From assembly GCA_008933995.1 (NCBI GenBank), contig WARS01000029.1:16057131-16121130 (forward strand): 64,000 bases of DNA. Direction: 5' to 3'. The notes beneath the pieces are model-generated. The model was not told the origin of the DNA and did no database searches. It was given only the letters and a program-made list of their open reading frames with translations. The position numbers were made by a program, and so were the translations under genes. Source of the stretch: Datnioides undecimradiatus. Lineage: Eukaryota > Chordata > Actinopteri > Lobotiformes > Datnioididae. Below, piece by piece: positions 39,989-53,200 of this stretch; the stretch's first letter is position 1, and every line of letters begins with the position of its first letter.

Positions 39989-42900
39989 CTGCAGAGGAGA
40001 AGAGACACAGTCATTAATCAGAAGACACAGAGGCACAGCAACTCGGCCACTGACATACAGCACAGATCCACTCTGATAGAGGAAAACTATCTCAATGTTA
40101 CAGCAGAGGACAAGCAAGCGTGCATCTCTAACACTTAAAATTGCAGAGTTCTTTGATTTTATTTTCGCAAAGTTAAAGCAAAAAACAGCAAGAGCACAAT
40201 TAAAACAGCAAAAGAACTCAAGAGGCCCTTGAGCTGCCTAATATCCTGCAATAATCACCATTGTAATTTAGAGATAACCACTTATGCCTGCAGGGTCATT
40301 AATTAAGCTAATTGATGCACTGAATTGCAAATACTTCTAGGTCAGCATAGTTGTCTTCACATTAGATATTTCTGCTGTAGTGTAAATACAAACTCCATGT
40401 CTTCAAGGAGATGGAGTAGTGTTCAAGAAAATCGGTATGCGTCTTTATTATTCTTCAAAGAAATAAACCATTAGTTCACCATATCGGTTTATGAAAATTA
40501 TTATTACACCTAAAAAAGTAGCTTGTCAAGTCAACGTTCAACAAAACGTCAAAGTCTACCCATATTCAATCACTCTACAGAAACTACAACATATCTCATT
40601 TCGACAACTCTATCCATGTGCTTTAAAAGTCATTTCCCATTCAAGCGACAGGGGAGCCCAGAAAAACTCAAAGGACAATAACATATGATGAGGTGAGGAA
40701 GCAGAGAGGAAATGAGAACAGCACACGGACCAGGTGCTTGCAAAGAAAAAACACAACTGCTCGTAATCACGGCTCATATTGAAGAAAGCAGCACTAAGCT
40801 GCAAAGGACAGGCTATGTGAGTGTGTGTGTAATTGTGTGAGCGTTCACTACACATTAGCTAGGAGTGCATGTGAGTGGAAATACCTTTACACTTACACAC
40901 AACTTACACTTGTAACCGAACCCTCCTGACCTGTTTTACTGATGAGCGGATATATCAGTGAGCACTTGGCAGCAAAGGTGCTTAATTGTTTTTAAGGAAG
41001 ATTTAGTGAAATAGGATCTTCGGGTAAGTGGGTGAATCATTTTTTACATTTTCTGGTTGATATGAACAGATATGACAAATCTGAGACGCGTAGTTTTTCA
41101 TATATGTTACTATGCTACCTGCTTACCTTCTCGTTTGTGATAATGAGTTAGTCAAACCCACTGATCTGCATGACTCCACGGGCAGTGCTGTAACACTGGA
41201 TCACTATTTGGCCTACAAACAACCTTTAAGGAACCAGAGCACAAACCACTTGAGGATGCTGAATAAAGCTCGTTGGGAAAAGTGACTGGGAAGTCTGTGT
41301 TGTGCAATTAGCTAAAGGCTCCTGCAGTAGCCCGGCCAACATTTGTGCTTTTAAAGCCTGGAAATCATGGTGACAAATGACTCCAAGTGCACCATGAACC
41401 TACAGCGGTTGTCATCTTAATAAAGAATAATGGTTTGTGTAGAGTTGGCTGCCTCTCTGTGGATCATTTACTTTGTATACATTAGCTTTGCCCGTGGGTC
41501 TGTGTGCGTGTGCATGTTTTTTTTAAGTGTTTTTATTATTTACAGCACATTTTCCCTTTCTCAGGTACTTTAAAGACTTCATAACAAAAGAGAAAATGAT
41601 AAACACCATATGTTTATTCATACTGGATGTTGAGTAGGCAGTGTTCACAGCAATGACTCCAACCAGAGGTACTTTTGGGGAATCTAATGCTTTACCAGCG
41701 CAATTAAGAGTGAGAATAATCAGAAAGTGATCAGAGAAGGTTGAAACAATTAACTAAAAGTTATGGATAAACAGTTTTAATTATTAGCTTAAAGTAATGC
41801 AGAAATGATTGTAACAATAAGTTAAAAATACCGGACAAAATAATGTACAAATGGACAAATTATCACCTTAAATTAGGGGTAATCTTTTGAAAGCAAAAGT
41901 TAGAAGTAATAGATAAACAATTAAAGTTATTACCCTAAAGTAATGGATAAATGGTTATAAATATTAATCTAAAGTAATGACTGAACAGTTGCTTTGTCAC
42001 CATATTCACAGTGGCACAGAATAAGGTAAGGATTTTTGTTTCAGCACTTTGTTTAGCTGTACAATAATAACAGGGACCGAAATAAACACCGGACAATCAG
42101 AAACACTTAGAGGTACAACAATAAAGTGAAGCAGAAAAATACATTTTCCCTCCGTGGTAACAACCTCAGCAACTACTTTCATAAGAAAAAAAAAAAATAC
42201 AAAACTCATTTTGCTGAGAAACTGCCCAAACTACACAATAATGTTATATAACGGCTGAGCTTTCCTCTGGCGTCAGTTTGCAAAGAGGTTGCATTAGTCC
42301 ACAAAGAGGAAATCCACAGTAACTCAATGCAAAATCGATTGCCAAGTTGACCGCCCTTGGTAAATCAAATCAGGGCCAACACAGAGCCTTTAATAGTATA
42401 AGCAGGCAGCCTGAGGTGGTCTTTAAGGCCCATGTTGTCTGTTCTGCTGGCACAACACCTGTGTTTTGAAGGCCTAACTCGATAAGCGGCCTCACTAAAG
42501 AGAGATTTGATTTCACTGGAGGGAGGCAGCAGCGACTGGAGGTGAGCTGTCAAGACAGACCGCTGCGTTTCAGTAGCAGGAGGAGAGAGAGGTCACACAA
42601 ACACACGTACTCTCAAATTCACATACACCCACCACACATTCAGGCAGACACACACATTCATTTGGACATATCAAGACAGGACACCGTCTGGATACTTGTG
42701 CATAATGCAGGTACTGTTGTGCAGACACAACAGAGAAACACAAAACCTTGCACCTACCCAATGTTATATGGACACCGATTGCTAACAAGAACATAGCACT
42801 GTGTAACAGTGGCAGCAGCAGCAGACATCTTGAATCAATAAGTGTACACAAAGCAAACTGTGTGACAGGCTACTTAGAGGGCACAGATGTTACTCAGAAG

Positions 42901-43261
42901 CTCAAATGGTAGCAGATAGAACCAAGGACTTCCAGACCAGATAAATAATACATGGGGCGACTCTATGGGTGGCCTGCTAGGTTGTGCTGTCAGAAAAATA
43001 ACCTTGAGAGGAATGATAAGAGAACAAATAAATCATATCAAAACAAAACAAGATAAAACAGCAGCTGAATCAAAGAGAGAGAACAGAGAAAGGTGGTAAA
43101 ACAGCATGCAAAACTTCAGACAGACTTGAAGACAGACGGGATAAACCAGACAGACAGGGTGTCAGTCATTGTAATGCATGGCAGGTGCTGTAGGCCGTAT
43201 GATGCAGAGCAGAAGTGTGTGTGCTATGGTTGATGTATATATGAATGGAGAGGTGTCATAC
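39989..43261 (-). other. sema6b intron between stalk and PSI exons
   Basis: This is 3.3 kb of AT-rich sequence. At about 41.7-42.0 kb it contains a loose tandem pattern of TAAAGTAATGGATAAACAGTT-like units. No other gene or RNA feature is seen. Confidence 0.75.
41745..41995. repeat. degenerate AT-rich tandem tract
   Basis: Loose units of TTATGGATAAACAGTT, TAATAGATAAACAATT, TAATGGATAAATGGTT and TAATGACTGAACAGTT recur with AT-rich spacers. Confidence 0.5.
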
Positions 43262-43339
43262 CTGGTCCCAGGTCTGAGGAAAGAGCAGGTGCTCCCTCTG
43301 GTCCATCCACAGTATGGGTCCCTGGAGGCGATGCAGTTC
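43262..43339 (-). CDS. sema6b: sema6b coding exon (window exon 10): PSI domain
   Basis: This 78-nt exon has acceptor tgcag and donor gtatga, phase 2 on both sides. It encodes residues 407-432, reading NCIASRDPYCGW and then a Cys-containing segment up to FLRPGT. The C-x(7)-C-G-W pattern with DPYCGW is the PSI signature. Cysteines at fragment positions 409, 417 and 425 belong to its disulphide set. Confidence 0.97.
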
Positions 43340-45511
43340 CTGCACAGATGCAAATATTCACTTAATTGCTGGAATCTCCTGTAAACTGTAACTTAAAATT
43401 TCCCTTATGTGGATTAAAAGGTAAAATTTGCTCAACCTAAACAGGTTTATGTCATAGTGTTGTGCAACATACCACAAAGCTTATCCAATCATGATTTTAC
43501 CACCTCAGAAATATTGTTAAAAAGAGATCTTTTACCTCCTGGTGCCACACTTACTGCAGCAGCCTTTTCTCTTGTCTTCAAAAAACGATATATAAATATT
43601 TATTATTATTTAGTTCATGCTAGGTTTGGTTATTAGGAACTAGACACCTCATTTTATCTCATATGTATGGTTTTTCATATAAGGCCATGAACTATAAATC
43701 ATGGAAATAAAAGGGTTGGAGTAAAAAATGCTCAGCTGAGGAGGTTTTTCCAGAGTTTCCATTTTATGTCCATCTCAAGTATTAGTTATCAAAAAGTCCT
43801 TGATTACAGCAACTAGGGCAGTCTTTCCAATGAAATAAAATCAGCTTCAACAATGCTGCAGCACAATGATAATGCCATTGCCATTCTTAAAAGAGTAAAA
43901 AATGTCAGTGAGGTGTGATGAATGATTACCAATTCCAAGATAAATTCAAGCCTGTGTAAGTTCATATGTATACTGCTCTAATGTCATAAACAGAAATGAC
44001 TGTACACCTTAAGGGCCATGAGTCAATTTAATAACTTATTATTTATTTTGAAAATCGGCAAGCTGAGATGTTAAGAGGCCTAAAAGGGATTAGTTGTTGT
44101 TGAGTGAGAATATGTAAAACCAAAGGCATGGTTCTTTAATGATGTGCTGTGGGCTTACTCACTGGTTAACTGCACAGCATGACTTTTTAATGGCGTTCCT
44201 GTGCGTGGGGTTAAATGAAGTTAAAAGGTCAATCTGCATCTGTATGTACTGGAAGCAAGCCCTTTCACTGTAAAATGATGAATTATTTAAGATTTATTTG
44301 AATAAAAGCAATCTGTGTAGAGTCACAATCTTCAAAGATTAAAAATCAGACCAGAAGCTGCTGAAGCGTCACTAAGATGTCTTGAACATACTCGCGTACA
44401 GAACATTAGCTCTCTCATCTAAACACATAAACGCACACACTCTAAACACACCTCAGAAAGCATGTGAGCGTTTCTTAATGTGCTCTGGATTACACGCTTG
44501 TGTGACTCACCTGGTTCAGTGAGCACACCATGCGCCTGATGTGCTGCTGTGTGAACTGGCTTGTGTTAGTGTGTCAGTGGACCCTAACGGGCCACAGCCA
44601 CAGGAACGAAGACTTGGTAAGTGTGCCAGCGTGGGAGAGCGAGTCTGTGTTACGGTGGGTGTTTGCAGGTGAAATATCATTACTTTAAATATGTGCATTT
44701 TTATGTTTAATTATGTAGGATTAGTGAACTCGAGGTACTTGCTGTTTTTTTTTTTGTTTGTTTGTTTTTTTGTCCCAGAAATGGCCCGCTGCACATTCAG
44801 ATTAAGTTAAACACATTCATACTGGGGTGCTGCCAGAATAACAAAATGAACAACTTCTCTGGAGACCCTGACAGTCTCATATACTGGGTGAGGCAATGAA
44901 ATACAATCATTGTGTAAAAAACACATTGATTATCCGCCCAACTGAAAAATATCACATGAACATATTGTATTGTAAATTGTATTTAAATCATTCAACTAAT
45001 ATATGGATGTGTTACATGCTTACTACTCTGGTGAGCATTATTCTCACTATTATTATCATTCATTTTCCTTATTTACAGTTAACATTACTATCATTATCTT
45101 CTGTTAAAATTATGGTACAATAAATTAAAATTACAGACTTGGGCAATAATATACAGCCTTACTTTTAATGGCAATGTGCTACACTGATGGTTTTACTAGA
45201 TTGTCTTCCAATTTTCTTGTGCCTTTTATTGCATTTTGACTCATTTCTCAATTATACAGCAGTTACCAGATTAGCACTTTCCTCAAGGACACAGTGACAG
45301 TTGTTATTGAGTCGTTGGATGGTTATTATTGCAGGACAATTCAGGTCAGCTACAGAGCAACAACTCGGGAGCTGGCAGGGCTTCACAGTGTCTGGCTCAA
45401 GGACACTTGTGAAGGCCAGATGGTTCTTGAACAGTTACCTCACTTCTTGTTATGCCGCCTTGCTGCTGCCCTTTTATGTTGCCGCATGTTCAGTTTTTGG
45501 TGCAGACTTAC
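43340..45511 (-). other. sema6b intron within the PSI domain
   Basis: This is 2.2 kb with no recognised feature except T-rich runs near 44.74 kb. The short open frame around 44516-44698 has no semaphorin homology. Confidence 0.75.
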
Positions 45512-45652
45512 TTCATGCATCGAGAGTAGAGCTGGCATCGTGCCACTGGTACTCTGACCACACAGGAGGGGAAGGCAAGGAGCAGAGTGTGGCTCGCCCG
45601 GTCCAGAGTTAGAGACAACAGCTGCCTGGCCTGCACAGAGTCCTCGGCACAC
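45512..45652 (-). CDS. sema6b: sema6b coding exon (window exon 9): end of Sema domain, start of PSI
   Basis: This 141-nt exon has acceptor tgcag and donor gtaagt, phase 2 on both sides. It encodes residues 360-406. The last Sema strand is seen in [17 protein letters not shown]. The PSI domain (plexin-semaphorin-integrin, a small disulphide-rich fold) then begins with Cys399 and Cys405 (fragment numbering) in [21 protein letters not shown] is also the human SEMA6B sequence here. Confidence 0.96.
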
Positions 45653-48152
45653 CTGCAACACGCACACAAATCACAAATATGCAACAGGCGGACACGCAAA
45701 AAAAACAAAAATGCATTAGGCAATTTCAATTACCAGACCGAGACTCCACATTAAACCTCTGACCTCACAATTCTCATCACTCTGCGTGAAACACAACCAA
45801 ACATAAGCAGTTCTATAAATAAAAAGGCATAATAAAAGTGAGAGCGATGAGAGGCCAATCCGCGTAGCCAGATGTTAAGATGTCAATCCAAATGTGCACT
45901 GTGCTGATTGTAGAGGTTTGAGAGGTCGGCCGAGCACCAAAAAACAGCAGCCAGAAGCTGAATCGCTTCTAATTGGCACTTAGAGCCACGAGATCTAGCA
46001 GCGACCTGCCTCCATGCAGTGGATTTATACCTTTTTATGCACATGTGCACTCATGCATCAGTTGTATCTGGATGGTTTATGGTAATAACATTGCGGCGGA
46101 CCCACAGTCATTAAGAAGAATCTATCATTCTGCTAAGGCCAAGCTGTGAGCCATTCTTCACAGCCAATATCAAGGCAGGCAGGGAAAAAGAGGGGAGGGG
46201 ATGTAGGGACAGAGAGAAAATACAAAAAAAACAACTAACAAATGCAGGGAAAAGAAAACTCATGAAAAGAAAATAAGACAGTCAGAGCCAAGATCAGACA
46301 GGTGGACAGCAGAACAGAAGATACAGGCTCTATTAGGAGCTGTATCTCTTTCAAATCATTTTCTGGTTCATTTATGACAACCAGCCAATCACAAGCCAGT
46401 GATTTCTATCTGTGTTCCTTGGGGTTTATGTCAGGGCATAAGGCATCGCTTTGTCGGTGTATCTAAGGTGAGCTTTGGGCGGGGGGGCTAGTCTGGAGCA
46501 TAAAGGGAAGAAGTAGAAAAAAACCTGATGTGGCTGTGCTCTGTCTCCTGATTAGCTGCTGGACTGTCACTGACCTCCTGGTGGGCTCACCATGCGCACC
46601 AAATTATCCCTCACACACTGGCTTCAGTCCACGCCAGCTCATTCATCACAGAGTCCCCTCATTTCACTCACCATCATCACTATCCCTCATTTTGTCAAGT
46701 CTGAAGCAGAACAAATAAGCTGAGACACAAATTGGTGTGCATATGTTGGAGCAGGCTGGGAAGGAAAATAAGTTTATTACTAAAGAAGTGAAATAGTGGA
46801 TGTGACTCTACTGTTGTGAGAGAGTCTATTTTCAGCCACTTTGTTTAAGAAATAATCCTGTTTTCCCTTATTAGAAATAATGTTTATACAGTATATCAGG
46901 CAGCATAATTCACGACTCAGTTTTTAGAAATACGTACTTTCTTTTTTAAAATGGCTGTAATTAGTCTTGGTAAAAGATAATCACCGGCCAAATCTGCCTG
47001 CATTTGTGTGACAACCCCCTCTCGCACCAACCTCCTCCACCCTGCAGCCATCCACCATGTGGAACGCCGCCTCTCAACAAAGAACAAAAGCAAAAATGAA
47101 GATTGAAAAGCCATTGTACCCAGTGTTCATTACGTAGTGATGGGCATCCAATGAAACCTCAAAGGCGCCTGCCTCATGCAAAATGCTAATTAGAGAGGGA
47201 CAAGAAGCCCAATCCTCTCCGATCTTTTGTCAAGATCCAGATATTAAATATAATTTAGCTTCAGACTGAAGATAAGGGGTTATTTTTCCTGACAGTATGT
47301 CATTTTTGTCAAGATTAAGGATAATGTGATTTTATCGTCATTCCATTATTATTTTCAGATGTTTTTCTGCTAATGCTGTTCTACTGAATGTCTCATCCTC
47401 ATTAGAAGATGTTCAGATTTCCTGATAATGAATATTAGCCTCTAATCCTATTCTTTTTCTGTTTGCCCTATTTGTATTCTCTGCATGGGGCAACATCACC
47501 TTAGCTCCAGCACAATTATGAGTAGCTCTCGAAGAATAGGTGAGGTTTTCTGCATAATTCAGGACATGCCATGTTTCCAGGACTAGCAATACTTGTTTTT
47601 TTCCTTGAGATTCTTCTGCTTCTGGGCCTATCTCACCAGCAGCTCCCCTTGCTGTGTACACATCAACTGCAGATGTCATTTAACCATTTCCTTACCGCCA
47701 CTGCTGTATGTTTTGTTTAACATCGAGCTCTCCAACTATACCGGTTTGGGGAATAAAAAAAAAAAAATCTCACATGAGAGATACATGAGAGGATTGACAT
47801 TACTCTTATGGCTGTACAGTAATTAAATGTGCTAGGACCAGCAGCCACTTAGCTTAGCATAAAAACACAAAGAAATAGATAGCCTGCCTTTGTCCGAAGG
47901 TAAAATGAAAATAATCAGCCCTGCATTTAAGTTTGTAACAATCTCACAGAGATGATCAGTTGAGCAGTGAGCTTCAAAAGGGCTGATTTGGTTATGAAGC
48001 TATGCTAACTAGCTCCTGGCTGTAGCTTCATATTTCACCCATAGACATAAATGTGGTACCAAGTTTCTCATGTAACCCTCTCGAAGTTAAAGCTAACATA
48101 AAGAAAATGGATGTGTGTTTTGAACTGGTAAAGGAATAGTTTGACATCTTAC
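45653..48152 (-). other. sema6b intron with an interspersed repeat at its 5' end
   Basis: This is a 2.5-kb intron. Its 5' portion (47825-48147 on the plus strand) is a degraded teleost interspersed repeat that runs up to the splice donor. The rest shows no recognisable feature. Confidence 0.7.
47825..48147. repeat. degraded teleost interspersed repeat abutting a splice donor
   Basis: Segments such as AGCAGCCACTTAGCTTAGCA (from about 47839) and CTGGCTGTAGCTTCATATTT (48017 on) belong to the same foldback-type fish family as the 3.2-kb copy, in opposite orientations within the tract. The right end AAAGGAATAGTTTGACAT (48130-48147) resembles the family terminus and stops at the donor of window exon 8. 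Confidence 0.55.
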
Positions 48153-48332
48153 TTGTCAGGGTTGAATCCCTCCAGTTCTTCCAGGAAGATGTTACTGTTG
48201 GTGACAGTGTTATCCTGGTTGGGCATTATAAGGAACTTCAGGATGGTCCCTCTGCTGGATCCGAGGAACAGGACAGTCCGGTTTCTATATGGCCCAGCTT
48301 CTGTATCCACCACCATTTTATTCAGCTGGTAC
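48153..48332 (-). CDS. sema6b: sema6b coding exon (window exon 8): Sema domain
   Basis: This 180-nt exon has acceptor cgcag and donor gtaaga, phase 2 on both sides. It encodes residues 300-359. It includes NRTVLFLGSSRGTILKFL with an N-R-T sequon; the VLFLGS-x-x-GTxLKF pattern is a diagnostic semaphorin propeller strand. It ends EELEGFNPD. The intron side of the donor is immediately followed by an AT-rich interspersed-repeat terminus (see findings). Confidence 0.96.
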
Positions 48333-50133
48333 CTGCGCAGCAGCAGAGACAGATACTGCATAAATGCCACAGTGTTGTGCAGCTCATTCAGCACTTTTCT
48401 TGTATGAAAGCTAAAATCGTAGTCAAGTAATTTCCTAGAGGCACATTTAAGATTTAAGTGCATTACAAATGATTGATTTAGGTGCAAAATACGGACTCCT
48501 ATGAATTTAAACCATACAGTAATATGCCATTTTCTCTTGAGTCACTTCAAAATGACATGAACTCCACAGAGAAGAAACTGCTCATCAAATTTGCATAATA
48601 AACTAATTATGCCAGACGTTCAGTCATTAATAATATCAGTCAAGTAAATGGGCTTGTCTTGGAACAATAGCAGAGTGTTGCTGAGCTACACACTGTCCTG
48701 CATGTCTGAGTCAAAAGAGGAGTATAGAAGCCATGTTGTGCCGGATGTTTAATATTCCACATACATCCAGTCCCCATAATCCCCTGGTGGCTGGTCGGCA
48801 GTGGGGCTCCATACAGTAGATAGCGTAGAGAAAGAAAGAGAGATAGACAGACAGAGGCATATGTGCATTTATGTGAGACTTGATGTGCTCCAGCTGCATG
48901 TCTGCTGCCACAGGCTTCGACACCCACCAACACCCAAGTTTTATTAATAAAGTCAACTTAAAACTTCTAGTTTTCATTTTTCGTCTGACATGTGAAGTCT
49001 TCCGACTTAACATGAAAGGTTGAGTGAATGCTCACTAAACCCTTCAAATTAAAAAACACAGTTAGTGTAATAGCAGGCTTCCAAACATGCACTGTTTGAT
49101 AGTCCAAACTCTACAGAGATTTTTTAAAATAGAAAATTATATATTAATAAAGTCATATAGAGGTGGTCAGGGTGCATGGTTGGCATGGGAAACACAGGAC
49201 ACAAGACTAGGTTTTGCATACTGAGTCCGACATCTGGTTAAGGTTTAGGCAACTTGTAACTTGTCATCTTTAAAATTAGTAATTTACAGACATAATCACT
49301 GGATGGTTTGTGATTGACCTGCCTGAGTTCAGCCTCACCTGACCATGGTTCTGACTATCCAGGGTCTTTGTCCAAGTGATGGGACGGCTTCATCCATCAG
49401 AGGATGGGTCTTGACGAAGTTCAGCATCTCATCGGGGAATGAGTTTGAAGAATTAAACCTGGAGCCTTGAACAGCACAGCCACCGGGTCTGGAAGCAGCA
49501 GAGGTTCAGTGTACATTTTGCAGATGGTACAGAAGCAAAGTGACATACTCTTTTGTGACTACTTCAGGAGAAATATAGTTACATAATTAAGTAGTCTAGA
49601 CTGTCTGAGTGTCTCACATTCAGACATGCACCCTTTTTCAACAAGTGATTGATTTGATTTAGTCAAAAGAACCTCATGTTTGAAGTAATTGCAGTGATGG
49701 TGGATGCATGAGGTTAAGGTACGCCTTTAGATTTGCAGAGAAAAAGTTGTATCCTTGCAAAAAAAAGAATTTCCTTTATTTATATGACATACAGTTTAGT
49801 GACCAAAGTTTCTACAGGCGGTAATACCATGTAAAGGCTCTTCCTGCATTCTTCATTATGTGTGAGTTTTTGACCTTAAAAATAAAACTTTTTGAAAAAA
49901 TGCCCAAGAGCCTACATGAGTGGTGAACAAAGGTATTATTGCTTGTATGGTGTGTCTTTCCTTTAGTTATGAAATCACACTCTTGCCATGAGCACCAATC
50001 TGTAAAACGCAACCTTTACAGAGCAGTGTCATTGCTGAACTGAATACAAGTTGCTCAAAATTCTGTTTTCTTCTTACAGTTCTCCAATAACAACCTGAAC
50101 ACAGGTGCATAAATTGATTATAACCATCTGCAC
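48333..50133 (-). other. two short sema6b introns flanking window exon 7
   Basis: This span covers an intron of 1006 nt (48333-49338), exon 7, and an intron of 645 nt (49489-50133). No repeats or other genes are recognised in the intronic parts. Confidence 0.7.
49339..49488 (-). CDS. sema6b: sema6b coding exon (window exon 7): Sema domain
   Basis: This 150-nt exon has acceptor tccag and donor gtgagg, phase 2 on both sides. It encodes residues 250-299. It begins with PGGC (human SEMA6B has a PGCC-type sequence here), then an N-S-S glycosylation sequon, then [18 protein letters not shown], a block conserved among class 6 semaphorins. Its end joins to the next exon as RTMVRYQL. Confidence 0.96.
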
Positions 50134-50265
50134 CTTGGCTTTGGGATGACTTCATCTGGAACGGGTGTCCAAATAGACTCAGGTGATTTCTGCTCCTTGA
50201 ACCTGCCATCAAACACCCCAGCCAGCTGCTCCATGTCGAAGGCGCACACCGCTGAACCTGGGATA
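50134..50265 (-). CDS. sema6b: sema6b coding exon (window exon 6): Sema domain
   Basis: This 132-nt exon has acceptor tgtag and donor gtgcag, phase 2 on both sides. It encodes residues 206-249. It contains [12 protein letters not shown] across the upstream junction and then [17 protein letters not shown], a conserved Sema core stretch. A 6.1-kb intron lies upstream, the longest inside the Sema-coding part seen here. The donor gtgcag is weaker than the gtaag donors of neighbouring exons. Confidence 0.96.
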
Positions 50266-53200
50266 CTACAGAGACAGAGGCAGAGACAGTGAGGTGAGAC
50301 AGAGGCAGATTGAGACGACGTCAATTGATAAAACACTCTAAACTAATACGAAACAACTGTCAGTCCTGTGTCAAGTGGGCTTTACTTTCATCAACAACGG
50401 AGGGAGAGTAAGTGATGGAAAAAAGAAAAGATGAGACTGTGATACGTGAAAAAGGAAAGAAGTGAATTGTGAGCGTGAGAAAGGGACAGGCACCCAGCGA
50501 GGATGAGAAATTGGATTTCAGCTGTTCATCTCTTGACATTCAATGCCTGAACACAAAGGAAATTGTTATTGAGACGGAAAGAAAGACGGGATAAGATAGA
50601 CGCTGTCAACTCCTTGGGCGAAGAATAGATATGCAGCGGATGCAATAGACCCATGAAAAGATCTTGGCTGGAATTCCTGGAATATAAAACTAAATAGAAA
50701 ATGAGTCACTGAATGTATTGGTTTTCAAAATAAGGGGGGATGAAAAGTTTCCCATGAACCCAACAACACATTCCAGTAGAAAATCCCGGTGCACTACGGA
50801 GGCCATCAAACTACTCGTGAACTCTGCAACAGGGATCAGAACATCTGCTCTAGGAAGTGTCCACAGCCCACACACACAACCAACAAATAGAGACAGATTC
50901 ACACAAATCTCTCCACTGAGCCTGATGATTTTGTGTTTTGGCTAAAGAAAGCCCCGCAGAGACATAAAGAGAGCCGTGTCACGATGAGATAAGGGATGAG
51001 TTTTTAAAAAACATCCCCTGCTTCCTGATCTGAGACAGAGCTCTCTGCTCTGAAAGTGTCCTCGTCAGTGACTAATGGCGTGCGTGGTGTGAGAGCTAGT
51101 GACTAAGTGCTAATACCCCAGTGATACATGCGCATCGAAAAACCTGCGAGACTGAGTCACCTGCAACCTGCCGCTTCACAAATCCCACACAGACCCCATC
51201 TGTTTCTTGCCTTCTTTCTCTCTTTTTGTCTTAAAGAATAAACGTCCAGGCCAGGGATTTGAGGGTATGCCCCCACGGCTCCGCAGCGGTGTTTCTGTCT
51301 GAGTGCCCCTTTGAAAGCCGCAGAAGGGGTTTGTTTGGGACGGCAACGCCTGAAGGCTGGATTTTGGTTGCAGCAGGGAGCCGCGCTCTCCTGATGTGCC
51401 ATTTGATCAGGTCACGCCATCTCCCACAGTACTTATCATTCATAGGCAGGGATGTGACTCAACCCGGGCCAGTGTGGCAGAGCTGCAGGCGTATCTGTGG
51501 ACGATACGGCGTCCCTCTCAGGAGCACAGGCACCAGATGTTACGTGTGACATGTCTGCCAGCTCTGCACTGGTGCCAGCTTTGGCTTCCTTTCTCTACCT
51601 TATCCCACCTCTCCGCCCACCCCTGAGCTCTCTCTTTCTCTCGCGCTGCAGGTCACTGGGTTTTCCCTGTGTAGGGCTGTGTGTCGAAAATAAGTAAGCC
51701 AAAAGGCCTCAAGCTGTTTTTCTCTTTGAGTTCTCCTAATTATTATTTATTATTTTTACTCTGTAGTTGTCTCCACTGCTTTTGTTTCAGAATTCATGTG
51801 TTTTCACTATTTTCTTTTAAATCTGCCCATCCCTCTCTGTCTGTCCACAGGCATTTGTCCTTCCTTCACTCTTTCTCCTTGATGGAGGGTGGGGTGGGGG
51901 GAATGACTGACAGGCTGTCCGGGCTAGATGCATGGGGTGTCCATTTGAGGGGTCTTAGTACTTCCTCACTGTTTAACAAGCTCACTGAGAGCTTGGTAAA
52001 ACACACAGGTCCTTCCAGACACACAACACCTCACGGGAGAGGACAAAACAGAGGCGAATGGAGGTGGGAGTCGGGAAGTCTCAGTGTCTTTCCTCAAATG
52101 AGGGGTTTAACAATTAATAAATTGTAGAGACTTAATGTTTTCCACACTCACCGTAAATGTAGAAAAATAAAGAGATGCACCAAGATATCAATTAACCATG
52201 TGGATGGGGGGGGGTACTACTTCTGTTCAAAAGTTTCTAAATTTAAAAGTCAGAAATCCAACGTACTGCGTCTGATTCTCTGGATATTAACAACTAGGAA
52301 TATCAGTTTGGAAAGGAAAGTTTAAAGCAGATCCTTATAGATTTTCTGAGGTCATTTTCATAATTTGAACATATTTTTCAAGGCTTTTGTTTTTGGCGAC
52401 TTCATTGACTTACTTGACTTGATTTGCACCAAACTTATGGAACAGTTAGCAAATGTATATCACAAGAAGTTTTCGTATTCAAACCCCTCAACTTAAGCCT
52501 TAATTATGAGACCTATTACACATCCTGAACTTCTACCCTTTATATTCAGCCATCCTTTCTCTTTCTTTTATTCTTTAATTTCAACACAAACCTCCTCAGC
52601 TGAACTCCTTTTTTATATTCAAGCAACCTAATTTCTCATACTCCTGTGTGACCTTTCCACATCTTATCCCTGTGGGTGTCCTCTTCTCTGACTCTCCTGG
52701 CCCAGGATCAGTGAGCAGCTCTGTAATAACTCTGTATTTTGCTTCTGACATGACTCTGCTGTCAACTAAACATGGTGTCCCTTCCCTATATAGCCATTTC
52801 TCAAGCTCTAGCTAGATACTGAACTATGTACTCCTCTGCCTCCTCTGCTTGTGTAGGCCCGGGGGGACTAGCTAGCACATCTGTGCATCCTCCCCCGTGT
52901 CACAGTTCTCCTGGCACTGCAAACCTGTTCTCCTCCTGCTCCTTGTCCTCCTCATTTCCCCTCCTCTGCTGCTGTGTTTTCCCAGGGGGACTTCCTGCTG
53001 TCTAACCCCCGTCACGTGGGATTCTTTACAACCAAAGCCAAACATGGACTCCCACTCTCAGGATGCGGCAGATTTACTTTACTTTGCATGGGATGTTTTC
53101 ACTGCATTCCTGCGTGGCTCCATTAAGCCTAATGAGCCCACGTCAGTCTACTCCAGCAGCAATTTTCAGCTGCCAAAACAATAGCTAACAAATAATGAGA

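Noticed and set aside
44516-44698. Possible extra exon between the two PSI-coding exons
   Set aside because: Exons 9 and 10 already join as CMK-NCIASRDPYC in frame, and this stretch has no homology.
51157-52127. Cluster of overlapping open frames in the 6.1-kb intron
   Set aside because: Several frames on both strands are open only because local GC content is higher. None shows family motifs, and exons 5 and 6 join directly with the expected protein sequence.
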